This document shows, in pieces, positions 44,520-53,482 of a DNA stretch of 64,000 bases. Numbering within the stretch: the stretch's first letter is position 1; every line of letters begins with the position of its first letter. This DNA comes from Enterococcus termitis. Its GTDB lineage: Bacteria; Bacillota; Bacilli; Lactobacillales; Enterococcaceae. The position numbers were made by a program, and so were the translations under genes. The stretch covers positions 1-64,000 of the forward strand of contig NZ_MIJY01000002.1 of the NCBI RefSeq assembly GCF_001730305.1. Direction: 5' to 3'. The notes under the pieces are model-generated. The model ran no database searches, had not been told where the DNA came from, and worked only from the letters and a program-made list of their open reading frames with translations.

Positions 44520-45055
44520 ATCAAGCTATCGGAATGATTGAAACAAAAGGCTTGTTGGCGATGATCGAGGCAACGGACACCATGCTTAAATCATCAGAAG
44601 TCCAGCTTTTAGGAAAAAATAAGGTTGGCGGCGGCTTGAATACCGTTTTGATTACAGGCGATGTTGCTGCTGTTGAAACGGCGGTTCAGGCGGCAATAGC
44701 CAGTGTTGAACGTTTAGGTGCAGGACTGTTAGCAGGATCTCATGTGATTGCAAGACCAGAAGTTGCACCTGAAAACTTTATTCAGATCTCAGCAATCGAA
44801 CGGCCGGAAGTTGAAGCAGCTGATATGATCGAACTGATTGAAGTTGATCAGCTTGAAGAGGCAACTATTTCAGAAAAGAATGAAGCGACTAGCAAAGAAA
44901 ATTTGTTGCAGGAGCTCACACAGATGAAAGTCGTCGATTTGAGAAAATTAGCCAAGGAACAAACAAACTTTAGTATTCCCAAAAAAGAGATCTACCGCAC
45001 GAGTAAAGAAAAATTAGTAGCGGCATTGATTGACTTTTTAATAACAAATGAATAG
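44516..45055 (+). CDS. BMC-H shell protein with a C-terminal SAP-like extension
   Basis: 179 residues. Residues 1-90 are a BMC domain ([49 protein letters not shown]). An acidic linker follows, then a C-terminal helix-extended-loop-helix segment: LTQMKVVDLRKLAKEQ, then RTSKEKLVAALIDFL. That resembles SAP/Rho-N-type nucleic-acid-binding modules. EutK has a comparable layout with a winged helix. Confidence 0.88.
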   Translation: MNQAIGMIETKGLLAMIEATDTMLKSSEVQLLGKNKVGGGLNTVLITGDVAAVETAVQAAIASVERLGAGLLAGSHVIARPEVAPENFIQISAIERPEVEAADMIELIEVDQLEEATISEKNEATSKENLLQELTQMKVVDLRKLAKEQTNFSIPKKEIYRTSKEKLVAALIDFLITNE

Positions 45056-45065
45056 AGGATCACGA

Positions 45066-46592
45066 ATGGAAACTTTTGATAAAGATTTACGTTCTGTCCA
45101 GGAAGCCCGCGATTTAGCCCGCAAAGGACAAATTGCTGCAGAAAAAATTGCGACTTTTTCGGAAGAACAAATTGATAAAATTTTGCAAAGTATGACAGAA
45201 ACAGCTAGTAAACATGCCGCTTGTTTAGCAGAGCGGGCAGTAAAAGAAACTGGTTTTGGTAAAGTGCTGGATAAAACTTACAAAAACCATGCAGCATCTA
45301 CACTGTTGTACGAAGAAATCAAACATGAAAAAACAATTGGCATCGTGGCTGAAGATCCAGCGAAGGGAACATTCGATGTGGCGGAACCCGTTGGTTTAGT
45401 TTTAGGAATCATCCCTTCAACCAATCCAACTTCAACGGTGATATTTAAAGCGATGATTGCTATCAAATCAAGAAACGCTATTGTTTTCTCACCACATCCA
45501 GCAGCGCTTGATTGTACGAGAAAAGCCGCTGATATGTTAAATCGTGCCGCTGTTGCAGCCGGAGCGCCAGAGGGAATCATCAGCTGTGCATCGATTCCAA
45601 CAATGCCAGGTACGAATGAGTTACTACATGCCCCAGAAGTGAATTTGATCATTGCTACTGGTGGACCTGGTATGGTTAAAGCTGCCTACAGTTCAGGTAA
45701 GCCAGCATTAGGCGTAGGGGCAGGGAACTCACCAGCGTATATTGAGCGAACAGCAGATGTGAAAAGCGCTGTAGCGAAAATCATCGCATCAAAAACGTTT
45801 GATAATGGGACGATCTGTGCTTCTGAGCAATCGATCATTTGTGAAACAGTCAATAAAGAAGCAGTCATTCGTGAGCTAAAAGCGCAGGGCGGCTATTTTA
45901 TGTCACCTGATGAAACAGACAAGGTATGTAAGCTGCTCTTTAAAAATGGGTATGCCATGAATGCTAAATTTGTCGGACGTGCGGCGTCTGTGATTGCTGA
46001 AGCAGCAGGAATTTCGATTCCAGCAGGTACGAAAGTGTTGATCGGCGCTCAAGACGGTGTAGGAGCAGGGTATCCTTTATCTTTTGAAAAATTGACATCA
46101 GTTCTTGCCTTCTATGTCGTAAATGACTGGGAAGAAGCCTGTCATTTGAGCATCGAGCTATTGCAAAATGGAATCGGTCATACAATGAGTATTCATACTA
46201 ATGATCGTGATATCGTCATGAAGTTCGCAGCAAAACCTGCTTCAAGAATTTTAGTAAATACTGGCGGTAGTCAAGGTGGAACTGGTATCAGTACTGGTTT
46301 GCCGATATCGTTTACGTTAGGCTGTGGAACATTTGGCGGGAGTTCAGTGTCAGAAAATGTTGGACCGAAGCATTTATTGAATATCAAAAAAGTTGCCTAT
46401 GGCTTAAAAGATGTGACAACTTTAGTTGAAAACGATCCAACCTTTACTTTTGATCGAACGGCAGCAGAGACAGCTTGTCCAGCAACACCAAAAACAGAAA
46501 CAAAAGCAACGATGATCAACAACATAGCAGAAGGTGATTTAGAAACGCTAGCTAATGTTGTTCGTCAAGTATTAGCTGGTATGAATCAATAG
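45066..46592 (+). CDS. Acylating acetaldehyde dehydrogenase (EutE/AdhE-N-like)
   Basis: 508 residues. The N-terminal DKDLRSVQEARDLARKGQ is a typical encapsulation helix. The catalytic Cys251 lies in SFDNGT-type sequence TFDNGTICASEQ, and GVGAGNSPAYIERTAD and GTGISTGLPISF are conserved. It converts acetaldehyde plus CoA and NAD to acetyl-CoA and NADH. The last ~50 residues form a tail with a second helix (GDLETLANVVRQVLAGM) that may also target the shell. Start at ATG 45066 after GAGGATC. Confidence 0.94.
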   Translation: METFDKDLRSVQEARDLARKGQIAAEKIATFSEEQIDKILQSMTETASKHAACLAERAVKETGFGKVLDKTYKNHAASTLLYEEIKHEKTIGIVAEDPAKGTFDVAEPVGLVLGIIPSTNPTSTVIFKAMIAIKSRNAIVFSPHPAALDCTRKAADMLNRAAVAAGAPEGIISCASIPTMPGTNELLHAPEVNLIIATGGPGMVKAAYSSGKPALGVGAGNSPAYIERTADVKSAVAKIIASKTFDNGTICASEQSIICETVNKEAVIRELKAQGGYFMSPDETDKVCKLLFKNGYAMNAKFVGRAASVIAEAAGISIPAGTKVLIGAQDGVGAGYPLSFEKLTSVLAFYVVNDWEEACHLSIELLQNGIGHTMSIHTNDRDIVMKFAAKPASRILVNTGGSQGGTGISTGLPISFTLGCGTFGGSSVSENVGPKHLLNIKKVAYGLKDVTTLVENDPTFTFDRTAAETACPATPKTETKATMINNIAEGDLETLANVVRQVLAGMNQ

Positions 46593-46609
46593 AGAAATGA
46601 GTTGAATCA

Positions 46610-47260
46610 ATGGATAATTATGAAGAATTACTAGGTCTGGTGCTGGAAAAATTGGCAGAGGCTGGTCAAAAAAATAGTCAGTCGGACAACAAAGCAATCC
46701 CTGTTGGAATTTCCAATCGTCATATTCATTTATCACAAAAAGATGTGGATAAGCTTTTTGGCTGCGGTCATCAATTAACCAAACTAAAAGATCTCTCTCA
46801 ACCGGGACAATATGCCTGTAAAGAAACAGTGATGATCTGTGGGCCAAAAGGTATGATCGAAAATGTTCGGATCCTAGGACCGATTAGAAATCAAACCCAA
46901 GTCGAAATTTTACAAAGTGATTCATTTAAAGTCGGTGTCAAAGCACCTTTAAGATTGTCAGGAGATTTAGCTGGAACAGGTGGGCTCACACTGGTCGGTC
47001 CTAATGGTTCGGTTGAATTAGCAGAAGGTGTGGTCGTTGCTAAACGTCATATCCATATGCTGCCGGCAGATGCTGAACGTTTAGGCGTTCGTGATGGCGA
47101 AGCTGTAACGATCGAATTTTCTGGAGATCGTGGCGGTACGTTAAATAATGTTGTGATTCGAGCGGCTGAAAACTCTGGTTTGGAATGCCATATCGATACA
47201 GAAGAAGCAAATGCTCTTGGGGTAAAACCCGGAACTACTGTTGTTATCCAAAAAAATTAA
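46610..47260 (+). CDS. pduL: PduL-type phosphate acetyltransferase
   Basis: 216 residues. Two PduL repeats are clear: AIPVGISNRHIHLSQKDVD with VRILGPIRNQTQVEI, and VVAKRHIHMLPADAERLGV. The paired HIH/RHIHM histidines bind zinc in PduL. It converts acetyl-CoA to acetyl phosphate and recycles CoA inside the compartment. A short N-terminal helix (NYEELLGLVLEKLAEAG) is the likely encapsulation peptide. Confidence 0.95.
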   Translation: MDNYEELLGLVLEKLAEAGQKNSQSDNKAIPVGISNRHIHLSQKDVDKLFGCGHQLTKLKDLSQPGQYACKETVMICGPKGMIENVRILGPIRNQTQVEILQSDSFKVGVKAPLRLSGDLAGTGGLTLVGPNGSVELAEGVVVAKRHIHMLPADAERLGVRDGEAVTIEFSGDRGGTLNNVVIRAAENSGLECHIDTEEANALGVKPGTTVVIQKN

Positions 47261-47285
47261 TATATATCTTTAGGAGGAAATTATA

Positions 47286-47564
47286 ATGAAATCTGATGCT
47301 TTAGGAATGATCGAAACAAAAGGACTAATTGGTTCAATCGAGGCGGCTGATGCAATGGTCAAAGCTGCAAATGTTTCATTAGTAGGAAAAGAACTAGTTG
47401 GCGGCGGTATCGTGACAGTCATGGTTCGCGGTGATGTAGGCGCAGTCAAAGCTGCCACTGATGCAGGCGCTGCGGCAGCTCAACGTGTTGGCGAGTTATT
47501 ATCTGTCCATGTGATTCCACGTCCACATTCTGAGGTTGAAAATATTTTACCGACAGAAGCTTAA
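47286..47564 (+). CDS. BMC-H shell protein, near-duplicate of the first operon gene
   Basis: 92 residues, a EutM-like BMC domain differing from 32220-32504 by only about six residues before the C-terminal tail. AGGAGG precedes ATG. The pair bracket the operon, suggesting a gene duplication kept for dosage or mixed hexamers. No terminator directly follows, but hairpins begin about 110 bases on. Confidence 0.95.
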   Translation: MKSDALGMIETKGLIGSIEAADAMVKAANVSLVGKELVGGGIVTVMVRGDVGAVKAATDAGAAAAQRVGELLSVHVIPRPHSEVENILPTEA

Positions 47565-47889
47565 TGAATGGAATAAAGGAGGATGGGACAGAAGTGTTTA
47601 ATCCCGAGAAATAAGAAGGAATTCACGAAAATTGCCAAGCATCACAGTGAGTTTACGAGCTGATGATAATTGGTACCTACCTGGTGTTCTTCAAATTTTT
47701 GTGACCAAGTAGGTACTGTGCAACATCAACTCGGTACTCGTTGTGTTTTACAGCAATTTCAGCTTATTTCCGAAGGGATTGCTTCTGCTTCCACCGTTTA
47801 TTCGGATTATAAGTGAGTGGGATATGACTTGAAGAGTTATGTCTCACTCACTTTTACTTAGAGGTACAGTTAGTTCAAAGGAGGAAAAA
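47565..47889. other. Post-operon intergenic region with hairpins
   Basis: A hairpin with arms GTACCTACCTGGT and ACCAAGTAGGTAC (47673-47716), then dispersed repeat copy C, then the AAGGAGG site of the NADH oxidase gene. These hairpins probably end the microcompartment transcript. Confidence 0.65.
47772..47854. repeat. Dispersed intergenic hairpin repeat, copy C
   Basis: The lead GAAGGGATTGCTTCTGCTTC is identical to copy A. The hairpin AAGTGAGTGGGATATGACT / GAGTTATGTCTCACTCACTT spans 47811-47854. Confidence 0.75.
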
Positions 47890-49221
47890 ATGAATAAAAC
47901 AGTGATTATCGGTTCAAACCACGCTGGAATTGCAGCGGCAAATACTCTTCTTGATCAGTATCAAGAGCAAGAAGTCATTATGATCGAGAAAAATTCGAAC
48001 CTCAGTTATTTAGGCTGTGGTACAGCGCTTTGGGTTGGTCGGCAAATAGATTCGTATGAGGGGTTATTTTATACGAAAAAGGAAGATTTCGAAGCTAAGG
48101 GTGCTAAGATTCATACAGAAACAACTGTAGAAAGTGTTGATTTTCACCAAAAGCAAGTTATCTGCAAAACGAGCACAGGAGCCACTTTCTGCGAAAAATA
48201 CGATACGCTAATTTTGGCTACAGGTTCTAAACCAATATCGCCAAGGATTCCAGGAACCAATTTGAAGAACATTCATTTTTTGAAGCGGTTCCAGGATGGC
48301 CAAGCTGTAGACCAGTTGATGACAGATCCGACTGTTCGAACAGTTGCTGTAATCGGAGCCGGCTATATTGGTGTAGAAATTGCCGAAGCAGTGAAAAGAA
48401 GAGGGAAAAACGTTTTACTGTTTGATGGTGCGGAACGTTCACTGCCTAGTTATTATGATCGAGAGTTTACCGATGAAATGGACAAAACATTAGCAGATAA
48501 TGAAATAGAACTTCATTTCGGTGAACTTGCTGAAGAATATAAAGGAACGGAAAAGGTCGAAGCGATCGTTACCAACAAAGGAACATACAAGGTCGATCTA
48601 GTGATTAATGCAATAGGATTTTTACCAAATAATGAGCTTGGAAAAGAGCATCTTGAGTTATTTCAAAATGGCGCTTATATTGTTGATGAGCATCAACAGA
48701 CTAGCGATCCTTCGGTATATGCGGTGGGTGATTGTGCGACAATTTACTCGAACGCGTTAGGCAAAATCAGCTATATTGCACTGGCAACCAATGCAGTTCG
48801 AACAGGTCTTGTTGCAGGTCATAATATAGGTGGTACTAAACTTGCTTCATCAGGTGTACAAGGATCTAATGGCATTTCGATCTTTGGTTTGAATATGGTT
48901 TCAACTGGACTTTCAGTTGAAGCAGCGAGAAAACATACTATAGATGTATTGTATACAGATTACACAGATTTGCAAAAGCCAGCGTTTATGTCAGACAATC
49001 ATCCAGTTAAAATTCGGATTGTTTATGAACGGAATTCTCGCAGGATCGTTGGTGCACAGATGTGCTCACAAGCGGAAATTTCTATGGGGATTCATTTATT
49101 TTCACTAGCAATCGAGCAAAAAGTGACGATCGATGAGTTAAAATTACTGGATATCTTCTTCCTACCTCATTTCAATCAGCCTTACAACTACATTACAATG
49201 GCTGCCTTAACAGCAGAATAA
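47890..49221 (+). CDS. nox: NADH oxidase (H2O-forming type, CoA-disulfide reductase family)
   Basis: 443 residues. FAD-binding VIIGSNHAGIAAANTLL, redox cysteine in YLGCGTALW (the Cys42 position of enterococcal Nox/Npr), NAD-binding VAVIGAGYIGVEIAEAV, and VYAVGDCATIY. It oxidises NADH with O2 to water, or acts as a peroxidase. ATG at 47890 follows AAAGGAGG. It may help rebalance NADH, but no shared transcript with the BMC operon is evident. Confidence 0.9.
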   Translation: MNKTVIIGSNHAGIAAANTLLDQYQEQEVIMIEKNSNLSYLGCGTALWVGRQIDSYEGLFYTKKEDFEAKGAKIHTETTVESVDFHQKQVICKTSTGATFCEKYDTLILATGSKPISPRIPGTNLKNIHFLKRFQDGQAVDQLMTDPTVRTVAVIGAGYIGVEIAEAVKRRGKNVLLFDGAERSLPSYYDREFTDEMDKTLADNEIELHFGELAEEYKGTEKVEAIVTNKGTYKVDLVINAIGFLPNNELGKEHLELFQNGAYIVDEHQQTSDPSVYAVGDCATIYSNALGKISYIALATNAVRTGLVAGHNIGGTKLASSGVQGSNGISIFGLNMVSTGLSVEAARKHTIDVLYTDYTDLQKPAFMSDNHPVKIRIVYERNSRRIVGAQMCSQAEISMGIHLFSLAIEQKVTIDELKLLDIFFLPHFNQPYNYITMAALTAE

Positions 49222-49250
49222 AACATAGGTTTTTCGATCAGCTAAAAATC

Positions 49251-49291
49251 AAAACACAGCGGAAGCAAAAGCCATTGCTACGCTGTGTTTT
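49251..49291 (+). terminator. Terminator after nox
   Basis: AAAACACAGCG and CGCTGTGTTTT form an 11-base stem, with a T-run within its 3' arm. Confidence 0.75.
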
Positions 49292-49424
49292 AATCGTATA
49301 TAACTTTAAGTGCTGAATCACTAGGTGAAAATCAGCTAGAATTCAGGAGAACTTGAATACTATTATTTTTCGTGAATGTTGTTTTATTTCCTAAGAGGAA
49401 ACGGATTTGTCTTTAACAAGTGAC

Positions 49425-50270
49425 TTATTTTAGTTTAAATTTTACTTGTGTAGAATCGTTAAATTGTCCTTGGAATTGGAACTGTTTATAATTTGAACCG
49501 TTTCCTAATTTGTTTAAGATATGTGCTGTGATCTCTTTTTGGCTAGCTGTTTTAAGATTTAAACCAGCAATGATTCCTTCGATTTTTGTTTGTGCAGCGC
49601 TACCTTGTAACTGAATTCTATTTGATTTATCTTGGTATTGCGCTTTGATCGTGCCATTTGCTTTTACTTCATATTGTAATTCAATTTGTTGACCTGTAGT
49701 ATATTTTACTTCTACTTCAAGTTTTTTTAGGTCAGACGTTTCAGGCGTTTCAGAGACTTCTGGCGTTTCAGGGACCTCAGGTTTTTCCGGTGTTTCTGGT
49801 ACTTCCGGTGTTTCAGGGATTTCAGGGTCTTCAGAAGTTTCTGGTACTTCTGGTAATTCAGGAACATAGTAAGTTTGTAAACCAAATTCAGCTTTTACAT
49901 AGCCTTTTGTGATCAAAATTACTTTTAAATGCAAATCATTTTGGTAAGTCATTTTTCTCAAAAGATTGATTGATTTAGAGTAAGACAAACTAAAATTACG
50001 AGCGATCACATTTGCTTCGGATGTACTGTAACCTGCCGCTTCCCAAGCGCTAGCCTTCGTTAATTTGTTGTAGACTTCAGTAACGTTAGTCGCTGTTAGT
50101 GACAAACCAGTATACTCCAATAGATCCGCCTTGTTAAATAACGTAACCGTTTTCGCATAGTTTGATTCCACTACTGTTGCAGCATTAGCAGCGGTTGCTA
50201 CTGCACCTAAACTTGCCGCACATAAGCTGATTGATAAACCTGCGACCATCATACCTTTAAAAAGTTTCAT
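49425..50270 (-). CDS. Secreted protein with Pro/Glu repeats and a YusW-like C-terminal domain
   Basis: 281 residues. A signal peptide (cleavage near ANA-AT) precedes an Ala/Ser/Leu-rich helical domain (~35-140). A linker of PETP/PEVP/PEKP repeats (~142-180) follows, then a C-terminal domain with LEVEVKYTTGQQIELQYEV, IEGIIAGLNL and YKQFQFQGQF resembling YusW-like proteins. GAGGAGG precedes the minus-strand ATG. No anchor motif is visible, so it may be released or bound non-covalently. Confidence 0.75.
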   Translation of the reverse strand: MKLFKGMMVAGLSISLCAASLGAVATAANAATVVESNYAKTVTLFNKADLLEYTGLSLTATNVTEVYNKLTKASAWEAAGYSTSEANVIARNFSLSYSKSINLLRKMTYQNDLHLKVILITKGYVKAEFGLQTYYVPELPEVPETSEDPEIPETPEVPETPEKPEVPETPEVSETPETSDLKKLEVEVKYTTGQQIELQYEVKANGTIKAQYQDKSNRIQLQGSAAQTKIEGIIAGLNLKTASQKEITAHILNKLGNGSNYKQFQFQGQFNDSTQVKFKLK

Positions 50271-50572
50271 AAAAAATTCCTCCTCTTTTTCACTACTATT
50301 TTATGAATAGTAGATTAACCATATTATTAGGCATAAGTCATACAAAGTAAAGCTAAATTAGTAGATTCTCATAATTCTATGTATTGTACAATATTCCTTA
50401 AGATTAAAATCACTAACATGAAGGGTCAAAGCTTGCTAAAAAGAGCATAGAAATGGCTAAATGTAAGTCGATATCATTCATTATGCATTGTTTTGCATTA
50501 GTTTAATTATTTATTTATAAAAATTGCAAAAAAATGCTTTTGATGGTAAGCTGTTCATGAGGAGTGAAGAAA
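50271..50572. other. Divergent intergenic region
   Basis: About 300 bases between the minus-strand secreted protein and the DeoR-type gene. A perfect inverted repeat CTACTATT / AATAGTAG (50293-50313, 5-base gap) lies in the leader of the secreted-protein gene. No other clear element. Confidence 0.5.
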
Positions 50573-51334
50573 ATGCTGATTGAAGAGAGAATGGAGAAAA
50601 TCAAGGGATTCATCGATGAACACAGGAGTGCAACCATCGAACAGCTCTCAGAGATGCTCCAGGTATCAAAAGACACGGTTAGAAGAGATTTAATCAAATT
50701 AGAGCAACTGAATATCGTACGCAGAACCCATGGCGGTGCAGTATCTGCCAATCGCGAAGGGCTGATTTTAGATTATGAGCAACGTTCCACTAAATTTAAT
50801 GTGATCAAAGAAAGAATGGCCCAAAAAGCAGCAATGATTATTAAGGACAATACAAGTATTTTGTTTGATTCCTCAACCACAGTTGAAGCTGTGATCAAAG
50901 AATTAAGCGATCATACAATGGAGGCGATAACTAATTCTTTGTCACATGCAATGCTTTTAGCAAACTATGATAAAGCTCAAGTCAGCATACTTCCGGGGAA
51001 ACTACATAAGAAGCAATTATTTTTATATGGTGCTGAAACAGTCAAGAAAATTGAAGAGTATAAGGTAGACTATACAGTATTAGGCGTTTTTGCTCTTTCT
51101 AAAGAAGGCCTATTTATCCATACAGAAGAAGAAGGGCTGGTTAAGCGACAAATGATTGCTCAAGCTCAAAAAGTTATCGCCCTTGCAGATCATACAAAAA
51201 TCGAAACAACAGGTTTTTTCAAGGTCTGTTCTTTGAGTGCTATTGATGTGCTGGTGACAGACGAAAAGCTTGAAGCAGAATTTATGAAGCAATTAGAAAT
51301 GAACGATGTTGAAGTAATCATAACGGAAGCATAA
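50573..51334 (+). CDS. DeoR-family transcriptional regulator
   Basis: 253 residues. The N-terminal HTH reads SATIEQLSEMLQVSKDTVRRDLIKLEQ, then RTHGGAV, which is the DeoR signature. The C-terminal sugar-phosphate-sensing domain has DSSTTVEAVIKEL and the ALADHTKI motif. It is likely to sense a phosphorylated intermediate. ATG 50573 is preferred, as GAGGAG overlaps an upstream GTG. It is 12 bases ahead of the M24-like gene and probably cotranscribed with it. Confidence 0.92.
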   Translation: MLIEERMEKIKGFIDEHRSATIEQLSEMLQVSKDTVRRDLIKLEQLNIVRRTHGGAVSANREGLILDYEQRSTKFNVIKERMAQKAAMIIKDNTSILFDSSTTVEAVIKELSDHTMEAITNSLSHAMLLANYDKAQVSILPGKLHKKQLFLYGAETVKKIEEYKVDYTVLGVFALSKEGLFIHTEEEGLVKRQMIAQAQKVIALADHTKIETTGFFKVCSLSAIDVLVTDEKLEAEFMKQLEMNDVEVIITEA

Positions 51335-51346
51335 AGGAGAAAACCA

Positions 51347-52741
51347 ATGAACAATAGAGAAATAGTACTGACAGCAATAAAAGAACCAACGTATTTTGAG
51401 CAGGTACCGCCTGTATTTTTAACAGATGAAACCATCAAGGAACGTAAAGCAAAACTACTAAAAGAGATGAAAAAATCTGATTTTGACGTAGTAATCATCT
51501 ATGCAGATAAAGAGCATGGCGGCAATTTTGAATATCTGACCGGTTTTATCCCTCGTTTTGAAGAAGGCTTATTAGTTGTTGAGGCATCAGGAAAATGTAC
51601 AGTAATTTTAGGAAATGAAAATTTAAAAATGGCAGCAGTGTCACGGATTGAAGTTGCCTTAAAGCATACGCCGCTTTTTTCACTGCCAAATCAACCAATG
51701 GATAATGAAGCAACTTTAGAAGAAGTGTTTAATGAAATCGGTCTTTCCGAAAAGAAAAAAGTCGGTTTAGTCGGTTGGAAAATGTTCACAACGCGAATGA
51801 GTGAATCGGCTGCATTTTTTGATATTCCTTATTTCATTGTTTCAGCCTTGTTAAACAGCGTAGCACAAGAGGCTCAAGTCGAAAATGCGGCCCATTTATT
51901 TATTGGCGGAGATGCTGGTGTGCGAACAATCAACAATGCTAATGAGATCGCTCATTATGAGTATGGAGCAAATTTGTCTTCTTTTTGTATTTTAGCAGCA
52001 ATGAATGCGGTAGAAGTTGGTATGACTGAAGCAGATCTTGGAAGTCGATTGACCGCAGAAGGGCAAACCAATACGGTTGTAACGATTGCGGCGACAGGAC
52101 AGCGTTTTGAAAAAGCAAATGTATACCCTACACACAAAAAAGTCCAGTTAGGTGATCCATTATCCCTGACAACTGCTTTTAAAGGTGGTTTGTCAAGTCG
52201 GACTGGTTTTGTTATCGAATCGGAACAGCAACTTCCAGAGAGTCAAAAAGATTATCTAGAAAGAGTAGCAAAGCCCTACTATAACGCGGTGGCTGAATGG
52301 TTGGAAACAATCCATATCGGCATGCAGGGGCATGAATTATACGATACGATCGAGTCAGTTTTTCCTAAAGAAAAGTATCACTGGCATTTGAATCCAGGGC
52401 ATCTCGTTTCAGATGAAGAATGGATGTCTTCACCGATCTATGCTGACTCGACAGAAACGATCAAAAGCGGGATGATTTTCCAAATCGATATCATTCCTTC
52501 AATCAAAGGGTACACAGGAGTCAGTGCGGAAGAATGCGTGGCAATAGCCGATACTCAGCTGCAAAAAGAAATAAAAGAACAGTACCCGAATCTTTGGAAA
52601 CGAATCACTACAAGAAGAGAATACATCGAAACAGAATTAAACATCAAGTTAAGCCGAGATGTTTTACCGTTATCCAATACAGTTGCATACTTAAGACCCT
52701 TTTACTTAGCCAAAGATCAAGCTTTTTCGGTAAAAAAATAG
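51347..52741 (+). CDS. M24 (aminopeptidase P-like) family protein with a degenerate metal site
   Basis: 464 residues with the creatinase N-terminal domain (~35-180, YLTGFIPRFEEGLLV) and pita-bread C-terminal domain (~190-425). The five metal ligands of M24 are D, D, H, E, E. Here the usual D-x-G...SD-T block reads LSLTTAFKGGLSSRTGF, and the IEPG block reads IDIIPS; only HLNPGH and AEEC look preserved. It may be non-catalytic or use another chemistry. AAGGAG precedes ATG. Confidence 0.8.
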   Translation: MNNREIVLTAIKEPTYFEQVPPVFLTDETIKERKAKLLKEMKKSDFDVVIIYADKEHGGNFEYLTGFIPRFEEGLLVVEASGKCTVILGNENLKMAAVSRIEVALKHTPLFSLPNQPMDNEATLEEVFNEIGLSEKKKVGLVGWKMFTTRMSESAAFFDIPYFIVSALLNSVAQEAQVENAAHLFIGGDAGVRTINNANEIAHYEYGANLSSFCILAAMNAVEVGMTEADLGSRLTAEGQTNTVVTIAATGQRFEKANVYPTHKKVQLGDPLSLTTAFKGGLSSRTGFVIESEQQLPESQKDYLERVAKPYYNAVAEWLETIHIGMQGHELYDTIESVFPKEKYHWHLNPGHLVSDEEWMSSPIYADSTETIKSGMIFQIDIIPSIKGYTGVSAEECVAIADTQLQKEIKEQYPNLWKRITTRREYIETELNIKLSRDVLPLSNTVAYLRPFYLAKDQAFSVKK

Positions 52742-52836
52742 TCACTGATACTGATTCGGCTATTTAAAAGAGCCCCTTGTTTTGTTATACTATCAATGAC
52801 AATAGCCATTCAACTACGAAAGAAGGATCTATCATA

Positions 52837-53229
52837 ATGAAAAATGCGACAATCAGTAAAACAGTTGATCTACTTGATGGCGGCTGTAACGTTTGTGGAA
52901 TTATTGAAAATGAAAATTATACGCTGGTCATTGATGAACAGGCACTCTCATTAGATGAGTTGACGGTCTCGAGCTTGATCACAGCAATCGTGTTAAAAGA
53001 AGGTTTCAAGCGGACTTACGAAACAGATGTGATTGATGATTTTACGCTTTATACAAAGGATGAAGAACAGATTCGGTTGAAAGAGGAATATGATTGCCTC
53101 ACTTATTCCAATAAAACAGAACAAATCAAGACAAATGATTATTTTATGGATAAAAAAGCTTTACTTGAAAAAGTAAATGAAATTTTGACGACGATCTTTC
53201 AGTTAGAAAAAATCAATTTTCAGCTGTAG
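52837..53229 (+). CDS. Conserved-looking small cytoplasmic protein of unknown function
   Basis: 130 residues. ATG at 52837 follows AAGGATC by about 9 bases; an upstream frame to 52777 has no site. The sequence is acidic, with an early CNVCG (residues 17-21) and predicted alternating strands and helices. No signal peptide or membrane segment. No family recognised. It has its own terminator. Confidence 0.7.
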   Translation: MKNATISKTVDLLDGGCNVCGIIENENYTLVIDEQALSLDELTVSSLITAIVLKEGFKRTYETDVIDDFTLYTKDEEQIRLKEEYDCLTYSNKTEQIKTNDYFMDKKALLEKVNEILTTIFQLEKINFQL

Positions 53230-53258
53230 TCAGATTCAAACGAAGATAAAAATAAAAA

Positions 53259-53301
53259 GTGTGAAGGATAACAGAAGTTTGTTTATCCGACACGCTTTTT
53301 A
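53259..53301 (+). terminator. Terminator
   Basis: GTGTGAAGGATAA and TTATCCGACACGC form the stem, followed by TTTTT. Confidence 0.85.
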
Positions 53302-53436
53302 ACTTTCTTAAAAAATATTTAATAATAGAAAAAGGAAAAATTGTTATTTTTTAGGCATTGTATAAAGAAATCTAGACCTGTAATTTTATTTTAATCTGTT
53401 GGTTATAAAATAGAAAAGTTCTTGTAATGAATTAAT

Positions 53437-53465
53437 TTGACTTTGTGAATCGATACGCTTATAGT
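53437..53465 (+). promoter_or_regulatory. Sigma-A promoter for the M-box/LCP transcript
   Basis: TTGACT (53437-53442) and TATAGT (53460-53465) are separated by exactly 17 bases, and the M-box starts about 18 bases on. Confidence 0.8.
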
Positions 53466-53482
53466 TTAAAAAGAATCAAATA

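Noticed and set aside
45278-45652. 124-residue minus-strand frame inside the acetaldehyde dehydrogenase gene
   Set aside because: Antisense shadow of a strongly conserved gene, with no ribosome binding site.
32220-47564. Ethanolamine (eut) or propanediol (pdu) microcompartment
   Set aside because: There is no EutBC or PduCDE and no B12 enzyme. The glycyl radical enzyme carries all CutC choline-site residues.
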